9,176 nucleotides of DNA from Pseudomonadota bacterium (GTDB lineage: Bacteria > Pseudomonadota > Gammaproteobacteria > Burkholderiales > Eutrophovitaceae): contig PAHB01000083.1 in assembly GCA_002704665.1 (NCBI GenBank), positions 1 to 9,176 of the forward strand, given 5' to 3'. The notes under the pieces were generated by a model. It saw only the letters and a program-made list of their open reading frames with translations. It did not search any database and was not told where the DNA came from. Positions 1 to 6,449 of the stretch are shown here, piece after piece; the stretch's first letter is position 1; every line of letters begins with the position of its first letter. Position numbers and translations under genes: made by a program.

Positions 1-609
1 AAAAATATTGTTATTTGTAGCAGTACAAGTAGTACTAATCCTACACCATCGGTAGCGGTCAAAAATGAAGATCATTGGTCTGACGTCGATACGCAATGTA
101 AGGCAAAAAAATACACCTCGGCTGCGAAGACTGTTATGGAAAAAACTGCTATGAAGTTTGCAGAGGATAACGGAATGAGGCTATCGATTATACTTCCAAC
201 CGGTCTTTTTGGTCCCGTTATAATTCCTTCTCACTTGGCCGGTAACCCCCATGCTTGGATAAATCGGCTAATGGAGGGCGGGGAGGGTAGGCACAAGAAA
301 ATCCCCAATGACTCTACGTCATTGATACATTTACATGATTTAGCCGAAATATTCTTATCTGTTTATGAAAAACCCGAGGTATCAGGACGGTTTTATGGAG
401 TTTATGGTAGCTGGCACTGGCAGGATATTTACTTCGAGCTCCAAAAAATTCTACCTCACATGAAAATGCCGGAGCCTATTGTGGGTAAGCCGGTCACCCC
501 AACCCAATTTGATTTTTCCCGGCGAGACAGTCTCGGCGTACAGCTGCGCGATATACCAACTTGTCTTCGGGAGACTGTTAATTGGTTGAGGACAGAACCG
601 TTTAAGTAG
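1..609 (+). CDS. NAD(P)-dependent epimerase/dehydratase family protein (extended SDR), 5' end outside window
   Basis: The reading frame is open from base 1 to the TAG at 607-609, giving 202 residues. The ATG at 136 is internal, because family-like sequence continues upstream of it, so the N-terminal Rossmann NAD(P)-binding part is missing. Visible parts are a serine/threonine-rich strand (VICSSTSST, residues 4-12) matching the SDR catalytic Ser/Thr region, and a Tyr38...Lys43 pair followed by TVMEKTA, resembling the YxxxK...AE helix of dihydroflavonol reductase-like enzymes. Then come the substrate-loop motif PTGLFGP, SLIHLHDLA, and a C-terminal RRDSLGV...RDIPTCLRETV segment. Extended SDRs act on sugar nucleotides, flavonols, steroids or aldehydes in the cytosol; the substrate cannot be told here. 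Tyr and Lys are separated by four residues rather than the usual three. The exonuclease gene starts 76 bp downstream on the same strand. The family call is solid; the specific function is unknown. Confidence 0.85.
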   Translation, partial: KNIVICSSTSSTNPTPSVAVKNEDHWSDVDTQCKAKKYTSAAKTVMEKTAMKFAEDNGMRLSIILPTGLFGPVIIPSHLAGNPHAWINRLMEGGEGRHKKIPNDSTSLIHLHDLAEIFLSVYEKPEVSGRFYGVYGSWHWQDIYFELQKILPHMKMPEPIVGKPVTPTQFDFSRRDSLGVQLRDIPTCLRETVNWLRTEPFK

Positions 610-685
610 TTTTTTTCATTTTTATTATTAGATATTTTTTATTTCAATGATGTAAACAAGGTTAACTTTTAGTTTTAGGTTATGG

Positions 686-1570
686 ATGGATACTGATAAA
701 GCCGCATATTTACTGGATTCCGATGAAAATTTTCGAGTACTCAGGAGAGTTGATGTTGGTGATAATCATCAATTCAACAAGAACTTAGAGAATGAACGCA
801 CAGGCCTTTTGGCCGTTATCGATACCGAGACAACCGGGTTAAATCCTCTCGCCGGCGATAGAATTATAGATTTAGCTATAGCAACATGCTCATATGGACT
901 AGATACTGGAAGACTTTATAGCGTTGTTTCTAGGTATGACAGTCTTGAGGATCCGGAAATGAAAATACCACCAGATATTTCAAAGTTAACAGGGATTACC
1001 GATGAAATGGTGAGCCGGCAGCAGATCGATGAGGCTTCCGTGGCTCGTGTAATGGATGGGGTGGCGTTGGTTATATGTCACAATGCTAGCTTCGACAGAA
1101 TGTTTCTCGAGAGTCGAATTCCAGCTTTTGCAAATAAAAGTTTTGCATGCTCTTTTTCTGAAATACCTTGGAAAGATTGGGGGTTGGAGTCGTTAAAACT
1201 CGATTACCTAGGGTTCCGGCACGGATTATTTCATGATGGGCATAGAGCGCGAACTGATGTTGATATGCTGCTAAGCATATTAAGTCAGAACTGCCCATCG
1301 TCTGATTTTTCCGTTTTATCAACCTTGTTAGAATATGCCAGACAAATTACATATAGAATTTTTGCAAAAGGGTTGCCCTTCGAAAAAAAAGAATTTGTAA
1401 AAGCGAGGGGGTATCGGTGGAGTGACGGCAAAAACGGCAGTCCTCGTGCTTGGTGGATTGATACACTCGATAAGACAGAGGAGCTTGATTTTTTGTCAGA
1501 TCATGGATGTTTTAGTCCTGATGTCAAGAAATATAGCGCAAAAGAGCGTTACCGACCTTTTGAGGGATGA
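686..1570 (+). CDS. DnaQ-like DEDDh 3'-5' exonuclease (DNA polymerase III epsilon-related)
   Basis: This 294-residue protein has all three exonuclease motifs of the DEDDh superfamily: ExoI VIDTETTGL (Asp46, Glu48), ExoII CHNASFD (Asp137) and ExoIII HRARTDVD (His186, Asp191). These residues bind two metal ions for hydrolysis of nucleotides from 3' ends. After the nuclease domain comes KARGYRW followed by RAWW (residues 239-257), a C-terminal module that I recall from some stand-alone DnaQ-like nucleases and that is absent from E. coli DnaQ. Residues 1-40 (including FRVLRR) are an N-terminal extension. It is therefore more likely an accessory repair or processing nuclease than the replicative epsilon subunit, although that is inference. 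The ATG at 686 is preceded by a weak AGGT at 677-680; an ATG at 682 is out of frame and closes at once. The stop overlaps the next small ORF in ATGA (1567-1570), which suggests co-translation with the downstream membrane genes. Confidence 0.92.
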   Translation: MDTDKAAYLLDSDENFRVLRRVDVGDNHQFNKNLENERTGLLAVIDTETTGLNPLAGDRIIDLAIATCSYGLDTGRLYSVVSRYDSLEDPEMKIPPDISKLTGITDEMVSRQQIDEASVARVMDGVALVICHNASFDRMFLESRIPAFANKSFACSFSEIPWKDWGLESLKLDYLGFRHGLFHDGHRARTDVDMLLSILSQNCPSSDFSVLSTLLEYARQITYRIFAKGLPFEKKEFVKARGYRWSDGKNGSPRAWWIDTLDKTEELDFLSDHGCFSPDVKKYSAKERYRPFEG

Positions 1571-1680
1571 TTGCGGATGCTACACACGGGGAAACAATGA
1601 AACCGGTTCTCATTACTTTACTTTCGTTGATAATTTTGGGAGTATTTGCGGTGACAGTGGTACAGGTAATTTCTCCATGA
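1567..1680 (+). CDS. Putative small single-pass membrane protein (37 aa, or 27 aa from ATG 1597)
   Basis: I do not recognise a family. The frame opens with an ATG overlapping the exonuclease stop (ATGA, 1567-1570) and closes with a TGA overlapping the desaturase start (ATGA, 1677-1680). Residues 1-12 are polar (Asp4, His7, Glu9, Lys12). Residues 13-35 form one uninterrupted hydrophobic segment (PVLITLLSLIILGVFAV and onward) with no charged residue, ending in SP. That fits a one-pass inner-membrane micropeptide. A second in-frame ATG at 1597 follows GGGGAAACA, a plausible ribosome binding site, and would give 27 residues starting MKPV, which is perhaps the more likely start. The double overlap and the fit to a transmembrane helix argue for a gene. 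Against it, it is short, and T-rich DNA encodes hydrophobic residues easily. It may assist the desaturase, but that is a guess from position only. Confidence 0.5.
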   Translation: MIADATHGETMKPVLITLLSLIILGVFAVTVVQVISP

Positions 1681-2663
1681 TTTCTTTAGAAGAATCTCAA
1701 ACAGCTGAAATTTTTAGACGCCGTCCTTTTATGGGGCTTTTTCTTATTGCCCATTGCTGGCTTTGTATTTTGGCTACAATCGTGATTGTCGGGTTTCTCC
1801 CAAATGTATTAACAATCCTTCTAGGTATTCTGGTTATCGGTAGTCGTCAGCAAGCTTTGTTGGTCCTTATGCATGAGGCATCGCACGGGAACTTGTTTGA
1901 ACACAAACTTTTTAATTATTGGGCAGCTCAATTCTTATGTGCCTATCCAGTGCTTGCTGATACAAAAGTTTATCGGACATATCACGCGAAGCATCATGCT
2001 TGGACACAAACAAAAAAAGACCCAGATTTGGTTCTCACCAGTGGATATCCGATTTCGAAGAACAGTATGATGAGAAAAATATTAAGGGATATGATTGGAA
2101 TTACTGGGGTTCGTCAGTTATATAACCGATTTTCAATAGCATTTGAGGACAAAGAAAGCCGGTTATCGAAAAAGTTTAAGACGCTTTTTAGACTAATAGG
2201 TCCGGGTTTGTTGGTTAACACGTCGTTTTTGGCATTATTTGTCCATCTTGGATACGGATGGATCTTCTTTAGTCTATGGCTTGTTCCTTTGTTAACATGG
2301 CATCAGGTTGTGCTACGTATCAGAAATATTTCCGAACATGCAGCTTTGGTGAATTATTTGCGGACAGAATTGAGTGTGGCTCGCACCACTTTGACATCAT
2401 CATTAGGAAATTTTTTTATTGCGCCATATTGGGTTAATTATCATTTAGAGCATCACTTATTTCCCTCAGTGCCTTGTTATAATTTGCCAATCGTGCATAG
2501 ATTGCTAAAAAAACAGGGGTATTGGAGCAAGGCTAATCTGGAAGATGGGTATTATGCTGTATTAAAAAAGATTACTCATTACAACCACCAAAAGCCACTA
2601 AAAGCTAGAAAAACGCGTTTGGTAGGAAGCTTTACAAAGGGTTATAAAGAGGTGGAAATATAA
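1677..2663 (+). CDS. Membrane fatty acid desaturase family protein
   Basis: The ATG at 1677 gives 328 residues, normal for bacterial membrane desaturases. The three histidine clusters that bind the di-iron centre are present: HEASH (66-70), HAKHH (103-107) and HLEHH (256-260), with an additional RNISEHA (215-222). Hydrophobic spans lie around residues 20-40, 43-65, 175-190 and 193-207, fitting an integral inner-membrane enzyme that uses O2 and reductant to insert a double bond or hydroxyl group. The stretch after the first box (YRTYHAKHHAWTQT...DPDL) and the end (APYWVNYHLEHHLFPSVPCY) resemble the family that also includes MocD-like and carotenoid hydroxylase-like proteins, so the exact substrate is not certain. 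The frame is open back to 1422, overlapping the exonuclease, but conserved sequence begins only after 1677. AGGT at 1664-1667 is a usable ribosome binding site, and the ATGA overlap with the micro-ORF supports this start. Confidence 0.88.
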   Translation: MISLEESQTAEIFRRRPFMGLFLIAHCWLCILATIVIVGFLPNVLTILLGILVIGSRQQALLVLMHEASHGNLFEHKLFNYWAAQFLCAYPVLADTKVYRTYHAKHHAWTQTKKDPDLVLTSGYPISKNSMMRKILRDMIGITGVRQLYNRFSIAFEDKESRLSKKFKTLFRLIGPGLLVNTSFLALFVHLGYGWIFFSLWLVPLLTWHQVVLRIRNISEHAALVNYLRTELSVARTTLTSSLGNFFIAPYWVNYHLEHHLFPSVPCYNLPIVHRLLKKQGYWSKANLEDGYYAVLKKITHYNHQKPLKARKTRLVGSFTKGYKEVEI

Positions 2664-2672
2664 CAGGTAGGA

Positions 2673-2714
2673 TACTGAAAAGTTATTAATAAAGCTGTTT
2701 TACTTTTCACAGTA
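2673..2714. repeat. Imperfect inverted repeat behind the desaturase gene
   Basis: TACTGAAAAGT at 2673-2683 is complementary to ACTTTT (2702-2707) plus CAGTA (2710-2714), leaving a 2-nt bulge and an 18-nt loop. It begins 10 bp after the desaturase stop. No run of T follows, so it is not a standard terminator; it could be an mRNA 3'-end structure or chance in AT-rich DNA. Confidence 0.35.
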
Positions 2715-2893
2715 CTTCCATGCTGAACTCTAATTACTGTCATTTTATCAAGGTAAATATGAGAGATCTCAGATGTTTTGGTATTAATGCCTCCCATGAT
2801 TTTTTTAACAAATGATACAAAGCTAATGTTTTGAGTTAGGTGCAAAATTCAGCTCTCTAGGTATAAAGTTTTTAATTAAGGTATCTGTGCGTG

Positions 2894-2930
2894 CAAAACG
2901 AAATTTACAGATTAATCTTCACAAAACGAA
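2894..2930. repeat. Direct repeat CAAAACGAA
   Basis: CAAAACGAA occurs exactly at 2894-2902 and again at 2922-2930, with starts 28 bp apart. The pair lies about 110-145 bp upstream of the 68-aa gene. Paired short repeats in a promoter region can be regulator half-sites, but no known operator is recognised. Confidence 0.3.
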
Positions 2931-2950
2931 GCTGGAAAATTCACTTATAT

Positions 2951-2988
2951 TGAATGTACCGGTAAGATATACCAATTCGCTGAATGTA
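2951..2988. repeat. Direct repeat TGAATGTA with 30-bp period
   Basis: TGAATGTA is found at 2951-2958 and 2981-2988, with starts exactly 30 bp apart, close to three helical turns. The first copy runs into the palindrome TACCGGTA (2957-2964) and the second into the -10-like TATAAC. The placement 50-90 bp upstream of the TTG start suits a regulator binding region, but this is only positional evidence. Confidence 0.3.
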
Positions 2989-3023
2989 TAACTCTTGGTA
3001 ATTTGTAAATATATTTATCTACA

Positions 3024-3029
3024 TAGGAG
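3024..3029 (+). promoter_or_regulatory. Ribosome binding site (TAGGAG) for a TTG start
   Basis: TAGGAG is the best Shine-Dalgarno match I found in the window and lies 8 nt before the TTG at 3038. It decides the start of the 68-aa gene, which has no ATG in frame ahead of its hydrophobic N-terminus; the first in-frame ATG is codon 10. Confidence 0.7.
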
Positions 3030-3037
3030 AAATCACT

Positions 3038-3244
3038 TTGAAATGGGCTCTAGTATTGGTCTTAATGTCAGGGATATGGGATTCAGGCTTACGATTCGAC
3101 ACGTACAAGGATTGCATGGTCAAAGGTGTTAGAGCCAGTTTTAACAACAGCCGAATGCGGGAAGAGGAAAAACAGTTTTACGATATTGATCCAGATACCC
3201 GAAACGACTATCAAGATATCGTGAAATGCGTTCCAAGCAAATAA
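3038..3244 (+). CDS. Small uncharacterised protein with hydrophobic N-terminus and two cysteines
   Basis: The product has 68 residues and I cannot assign it to a named family. Translation from TTG gives MKWALVLVLMSGIW, a short hydrophobic segment (residues 3-14) after Lys2, like a minimal signal or membrane anchor. The rest is polar: GLRFDTYKDC with Cys26, a charged middle rich in Arg and Glu (39-45), and a tail with Cys64 (IVKCVPSK). There is no lipobox cysteine near the hydrophobic stretch, so it is not an obvious lipoprotein. One Cys near FDTYKDC and one near the C-terminus suggest a disulfide in an exported protein; I recall small hypothetical proteins with a similar arrangement, but no function. 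The strong TAGGAG site supports expression. glnE begins 49 bp downstream on the same strand, so the two may share a transcript, but a link to nitrogen control is unproven. Confidence 0.65.
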   Translation: MKWALVLVLMSGIWDSGLRFDTYKDCMVKGVRASFNNSRMREEEKQFYDIDPDTRNDYQDIVKCVPSK

Positions 3245-3276
3245 CTAAATTTCCAAGTATCTACTGTTTGTTAGAG

Positions 3277-3290
3277 TTTGGTAAACCAAA
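3277..3290 (+). promoter_or_regulatory. Small hairpin immediately before the glnE start codon
   Basis: TTTGG (3277-3281), TAAA, CCAAA (3286-3290) forms a perfect 5-bp stem, or 6 bp with a 2-nt loop. It occupies the space where a Shine-Dalgarno sequence would lie, ending 3 nt before the ATG at 3294. An in-frame TAA at 3282 rules out an earlier glnE start. TTAGAG lies just 5' of the stem (3271-3276) and would be brought close to the start if the hairpin forms. The stem is weak, so a role is only possible. Confidence 0.35.
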
Positions 3291-3293
3291 ATT

Positions 3294-5975
3294 ATGAGTA
3301 ATCGTGAATCTAAGCTCTTAAAAAACAAACTACGACATGTTGTTAGCCTATCTCCATTTTTTAAAAAACTCCTTAACGATAAAAGTTTGCACTTAAACCC
3401 GGATATACTTGAAAAGTCTCCTAAAGTTTCAAATCAGTTAATAAAGCTCGCTTCAAAAAACATTGACGAAGAAGATTTTAATGAGCATCTGCGCCGGTGT
3501 CGTAGACAACTACTTTTAGAAATAATCGTGAGAGATCTGTCTACAATGGGATCGTTAGGCGAGGTATTAACCGCAATTACAGCTTTTGCTGAGACAGCTA
3601 TTTTAGCATCGGTAGAATATCATAAGAGTAGACTGGAAAAACTCTACGGCATACCTAAAGATTCAGTTGGACGTGCATTAGATTTGCATGTTATTGGAAT
3701 GGGAAAGCTTGGTGGATCAGAATTAAATGTCTCGTCAGATGTAGATCTAATTTTTTTGTACCCGGAAGATGGACGAACCGATGGGCAGGAAGCAATCGAA
3801 AACAAGTTGTTCTTCAAACTTTTGGCACTTAAAGTGGTTGATAGTCTCCAAAAGAGAACAAGCTTTGGACTGGTTTTTAGAGTAGATACTCGGTTACGAC
3901 CTTTTGGTTTAGATGGTCCATACGTGGCTAGTTTTAAATTCTTGAATGACTATTTTTATCATGAAGCAACCCCTTGGGATAGATTGGCGTGGGTCAAGGC
4001 GAGACCTGTCTGTGGTAGTAGGGTTGACGATCTCAGAAAAATAGTAAGGCCATTTGTGTTCAGAAAATATTTTGATTTCTCTGTCATTGATGATCTTAAA
4101 TATTTGCATACGAATATTCAAAAAAAACTAGGGTGGGGTAGACAAAAGCGAAATATCAAATTAGGGTTTGGCGGAATAAGAGAAATTGAGTTTATCGTTC
4201 AAGTCATACAGCTTGCTCGTGGAGGATACAAGACTGAATTGCGTGGGACAAACACACTCAGTAATCTAGAAGTTATTGAAACTCTCGGGCTTTTGAATAA
4301 AACCGCAGTGGAGGAGTTAACAGAAGCTTATATCTTTCTTCGCAATCTGGAACATAGGCTAATGTATTTAGAGGATAAGCAGACTCAATTACTCCCATTA
4401 CTCTGGCATAACAAAAAAAGAATCGCTGCGTCAATGAACTTTACGAACTACGGCTCTTTTAAAAAAGCATTGTTTCGAGTTCAAAAAAAAGTTAATCAGC
4501 ATTTCAGAACTGCTTTCTGGAGAGAAGATTTTGATAGTGAATCGGATGATTTGGTTCTGGAACTTAGTGTTGGTAAAGAGTTGCCTCGTGATGCTAGCTC
4601 GGCATTACGTTTACTAGGATTTAAAAAAGAACGTGACGTAATTACGAGCGTAAGGGATTTTAGAGCCGGAACTAAGTATCGAGAGATTACCGAAAAAAAC
4701 AAAAAATTAGTTGATCTGGTTATTGTACGATCGATGAGAATTTGTGCGAAAGAGAATAATGCAGATGGATTGTTTATCAGTATCATTAGATTGCTGGAGA
4801 GAATTTGTAGACGAGAATCTTATTTGACGCTTATGATTGAGCGTCCTATTGTCTTGAAACGAGTAATAAAGATAGCCGACGCAAGTTTTTGGGGGATCGA
4901 ATTTCTAGCTAAATATCCTATTTTAATGGCAGATTTAGAGTCAACCTCCTTTGATGACGATGTTAATTTTTCTGCATTACAAAAACAGATAGAAAACGAT
5001 TTGAAAGTTCATGAAGGTGACGTAGAAGCGAAAATGAACGTTCTCAGACACTATAAAAACTCTTACACTTTAAAAATTCTTAATAGAGACTTACGTCGAG
5101 AGATGCCCGTCGAAAATGTTTCTGATTTACTTTCGAGTCTTGCCGATTGCATATTGAGCGCTCTATTAAAAGAGTGTTGGCATGATTTGAAAAATAGAAA
5201 AACGGATTTTCCAAGTTTTGCGATTATTGGTTATGGGAAATTAGGTAGCAAGGAAATTGGTTACATGTCGGATCTAGACATAATATTTTTATACAGAGGA
5301 GATGATTCTGATGACTTCAGCCTGTATGCAAATCTTGCGAAACGTCTCTGTGGCTGGTTGCGGGCAACCACATCATTTGGCGCTCTATATGAGGTTGACC
5401 TTCAACTCAGACCTCACGGAGCATTTGGCGTTTTGGTTACATCCATAGACGTTTTCGAAGAGTATTTGGCTAATGATGCATGGATGTGGGAATATCAGGC
5501 TCTTACAAAAGCGCGTGCTATCGCCGGTGACAAGGCCATTTGTGAAGATTTCGAGATGTTACGAAAAAAAGTACTAGCTAAGCCGAGACAGCACGAGGTA
5601 GTAGTACACGAAATTATCCCCATGCGCGAGAGGATGATATCAGGATTAAAAACTCCGAAAGATAAGTTTGATATAAAAAATAGCCGTGGTGGTCTAATCG
5701 ATGTGGAATTTTGTATTCAGGCTCTGATTTTGTGTAATGCACATAAATTTCCTGAGTTTGCTGATAATATTGGTAATTTGGCTTTATTAGAACTAGCTGC
5801 AAAAAATAATTTGATCCCTGAGCACACGGCTAAATTAGCTGCACAGTCTTATCGGTATTACCGAAAACTGCAGCATGCCGCTCGACTTTCTGGAGAAGCC
5901 GATGCGTTAGTTGATCAAATCTTGGTTGAGAAAAACATATCAGCTGTTAAACAACTCATGAAATGCATATTCTGA
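3294..5975 (+). CDS. glnE: Bifunctional glutamine synthetase adenylyltransferase/adenylyl-removing enzyme
   Basis: The protein has 893 residues, slightly shorter than the 946 of E. coli GlnE, and is full length in domain content. GlnE adds AMP to, and removes it from, glutamine synthetase under control of PII proteins and glutamine, setting ammonia assimilation in the cytosol. The N-terminal adenylyl-removing nucleotidyltransferase domain has GMGKLGGSELN...SSDVDLIF (135-154, metal ligands Asp149 and Asp151), VDTRLRPFG (197-205) and FGGIREIEF (292-300). The central helical linker covers about 400-590. The C-terminal adenylyltransferase domain repeats the pattern: GYGKLGSKEIG...SDLDIIF (646-665, Asp660 and Asp662), VDLQLRPHGAFG (701-712) and SRGGLIDVEF (797-806). 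Gln704 stands where the first domain has Arg (VDLQLRP against VDTRLRP). The ATG at 3294 is the only possible start because of the TAA at 3282, yet it lacks a Shine-Dalgarno match. It may be cotranscribed with the 68-aa gene and converges on sixA. Confidence 0.97.
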   Translation: MSNRESKLLKNKLRHVVSLSPFFKKLLNDKSLHLNPDILEKSPKVSNQLIKLASKNIDEEDFNEHLRRCRRQLLLEIIVRDLSTMGSLGEVLTAITAFAETAILASVEYHKSRLEKLYGIPKDSVGRALDLHVIGMGKLGGSELNVSSDVDLIFLYPEDGRTDGQEAIENKLFFKLLALKVVDSLQKRTSFGLVFRVDTRLRPFGLDGPYVASFKFLNDYFYHEATPWDRLAWVKARPVCGSRVDDLRKIVRPFVFRKYFDFSVIDDLKYLHTNIQKKLGWGRQKRNIKLGFGGIREIEFIVQVIQLARGGYKTELRGTNTLSNLEVIETLGLLNKTAVEELTEAYIFLRNLEHRLMYLEDKQTQLLPLLWHNKKRIAASMNFTNYGSFKKALFRVQKKVNQHFRTAFWREDFDSESDDLVLELSVGKELPRDASSALRLLGFKKERDVITSVRDFRAGTKYREITEKNKKLVDLVIVRSMRICAKENNADGLFISIIRLLERICRRESYLTLMIERPIVLKRVIKIADASFWGIEFLAKYPILMADLESTSFDDDVNFSALQKQIENDLKVHEGDVEAKMNVLRHYKNSYTLKILNRDLRREMPVENVSDLLSSLADCILSALLKECWHDLKNRKTDFPSFAIIGYGKLGSKEIGYMSDLDIIFLYRGDDSDDFSLYANLAKRLCGWLRATTSFGALYEVDLQLRPHGAFGVLVTSIDVFEEYLANDAWMWEYQALTKARAIAGDKAICEDFEMLRKKVLAKPRQHEVVVHEIIPMRERMISGLKTPKDKFDIKNSRGGLIDVEFCIQALILCNAHKFPEFADNIGNLALLELAAKNNLIPEHTAKLAAQSYRYYRKLQHAARLSGEADALVDQILVEKNISAVKQLMKCIF

Positions 5976-5979
5976 AATT

Positions 5980-6432
5980 CTAAAGTAAGTCGGGGTTCAT
6001 AACGGCTCTTAATACAACTTGTTCAGTTTTGAATCTGATTCTGTAAGAAAACCAAAGCACTGCACTTTTACGGACGCTCCATCCTCGCTCTTTACTACCC
6101 ATCAAATACGCTGCAGCATCCCCAATGGTTGGTTGGTGAGCAACGACTATAGTTGTCGTTTCTGACTCTGGCCAATTGGCTACGGCTAAGAGGGTAAGGT
6201 AGTCAGAGCCAGGCGCAATTTCGCTCTCGATATCCATCATGTTTGATAAAGCTCGGGCGGTTTCTTTAGCCCTGTCTGCTGGGCTAGAAATCAGCCGCCA
6301 TGGTTTTGGGATTCTAGGTTTGAGCCAATCGGCCATATCTTTAGCTTGCTTGATACCTTTTTTGGTAAGTTTTCTGTTCATATCAGCAGCACCGAATTCT
6401 GCGTCAGCATGTCTCCAAAGTATTAAATCCAT
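5980..6432 (-). CDS. sixA: SixA-type phosphohistidine phosphatase (histidine phosphatase superfamily)
   Basis: The 150 residues match the compact SixA branch (E. coli SixA has 161). The catalytic RHG-type motif at the N-terminus reads LWRHADAE, with His8 as the nucleophile. SSPADRAKETA (49-59) supplies Arg54 for the phosphate pocket, and VVAHQPT (96-102) supplies the second His (His99). There is no signal peptide, so it should be cytosolic. E. coli SixA removes phosphate from phosphohistidine, first described on ArcB and later on NPr of the nitrogen PTS; the substrate here is unknown. The ATG at 6430-6432 lies 17 bp after the ppk stop, with AAGG in the gap as a moderate ribosome binding site, so it should be cotranscribed with ppk. 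That position suggests a link to polyphosphate or to the phosphohistidine form of Ppk, which is inference. Its stop lies 4 bp from the glnE stop on the other strand. Confidence 0.9.
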   Translation of the reverse strand: MDLILWRHADAEFGAADMNRKLTKKGIKQAKDMADWLKPRIPKPWRLISSPADRAKETARALSNMMDIESEIAPGSDYLTLLAVANWPESETTTIVVAHQPTIGDAAAYLMGSKERGWSVRKSAVLWFSYRIRFKTEQVVLRAVMNPDLL

Positions 6433-6449
6433 CCGCTTTTACCTTATCG

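Larger units (their letters stand above)
2664..3037. other. Intergenic region between desaturase and the 68-aa gene
   Basis: This stretch of about 370 bp is AT-rich, and I find no convincing gene on either strand. It holds an imperfect inverted repeat just after the desaturase stop (2673-2714), an exact 9-bp direct repeat (2894-2930), an 8-bp direct repeat spaced exactly 30 bp (2951-2988) overlapping a TACCGGTA palindrome at 2957-2964, and the ribosome binding site of the next gene. A promoter for the 68-aa gene and glnE is expected in the right half. TATAAC at 2987-2992 is the nearest -10-like element, but I see no matching -35 box. There is no clear intrinsic terminator. Confidence 0.7.

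Noticed and set aside
583..616. Possible terminator at the end of the epimerase gene (GGTT...AACC then a T run)
   Set aside because: The stem is only 4 bp and is separated from the T run by about 10 bases, so it does not meet the form of an intrinsic terminator.
1422..1676. Longer N-terminus for the desaturase (for example from the in-frame ATG at 1503)
   Set aside because: The extension overlaps the conserved C-terminal part of the exonuclease in another frame and looks nothing like a desaturase. The ATG at 1677 has AGGT upstream, an ATGA overlap, and gives the usual family length.
2720..2815. 31-codon plus-strand ORF containing GINASHD, reminiscent of the N-terminus of carbamoyltransferases
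   Set aside because: The match is only about seven residues, there is no ribosome binding site, and the sequence on either side does not continue the family. A remnant cannot be supported.
2642..2845. 67-codon minus-strand ORF overlapping the desaturase 3' end
   Set aside because: There is no recognisable family, no clear ribosome binding site and no fit to the layout of the neighbours; it is probably chance.
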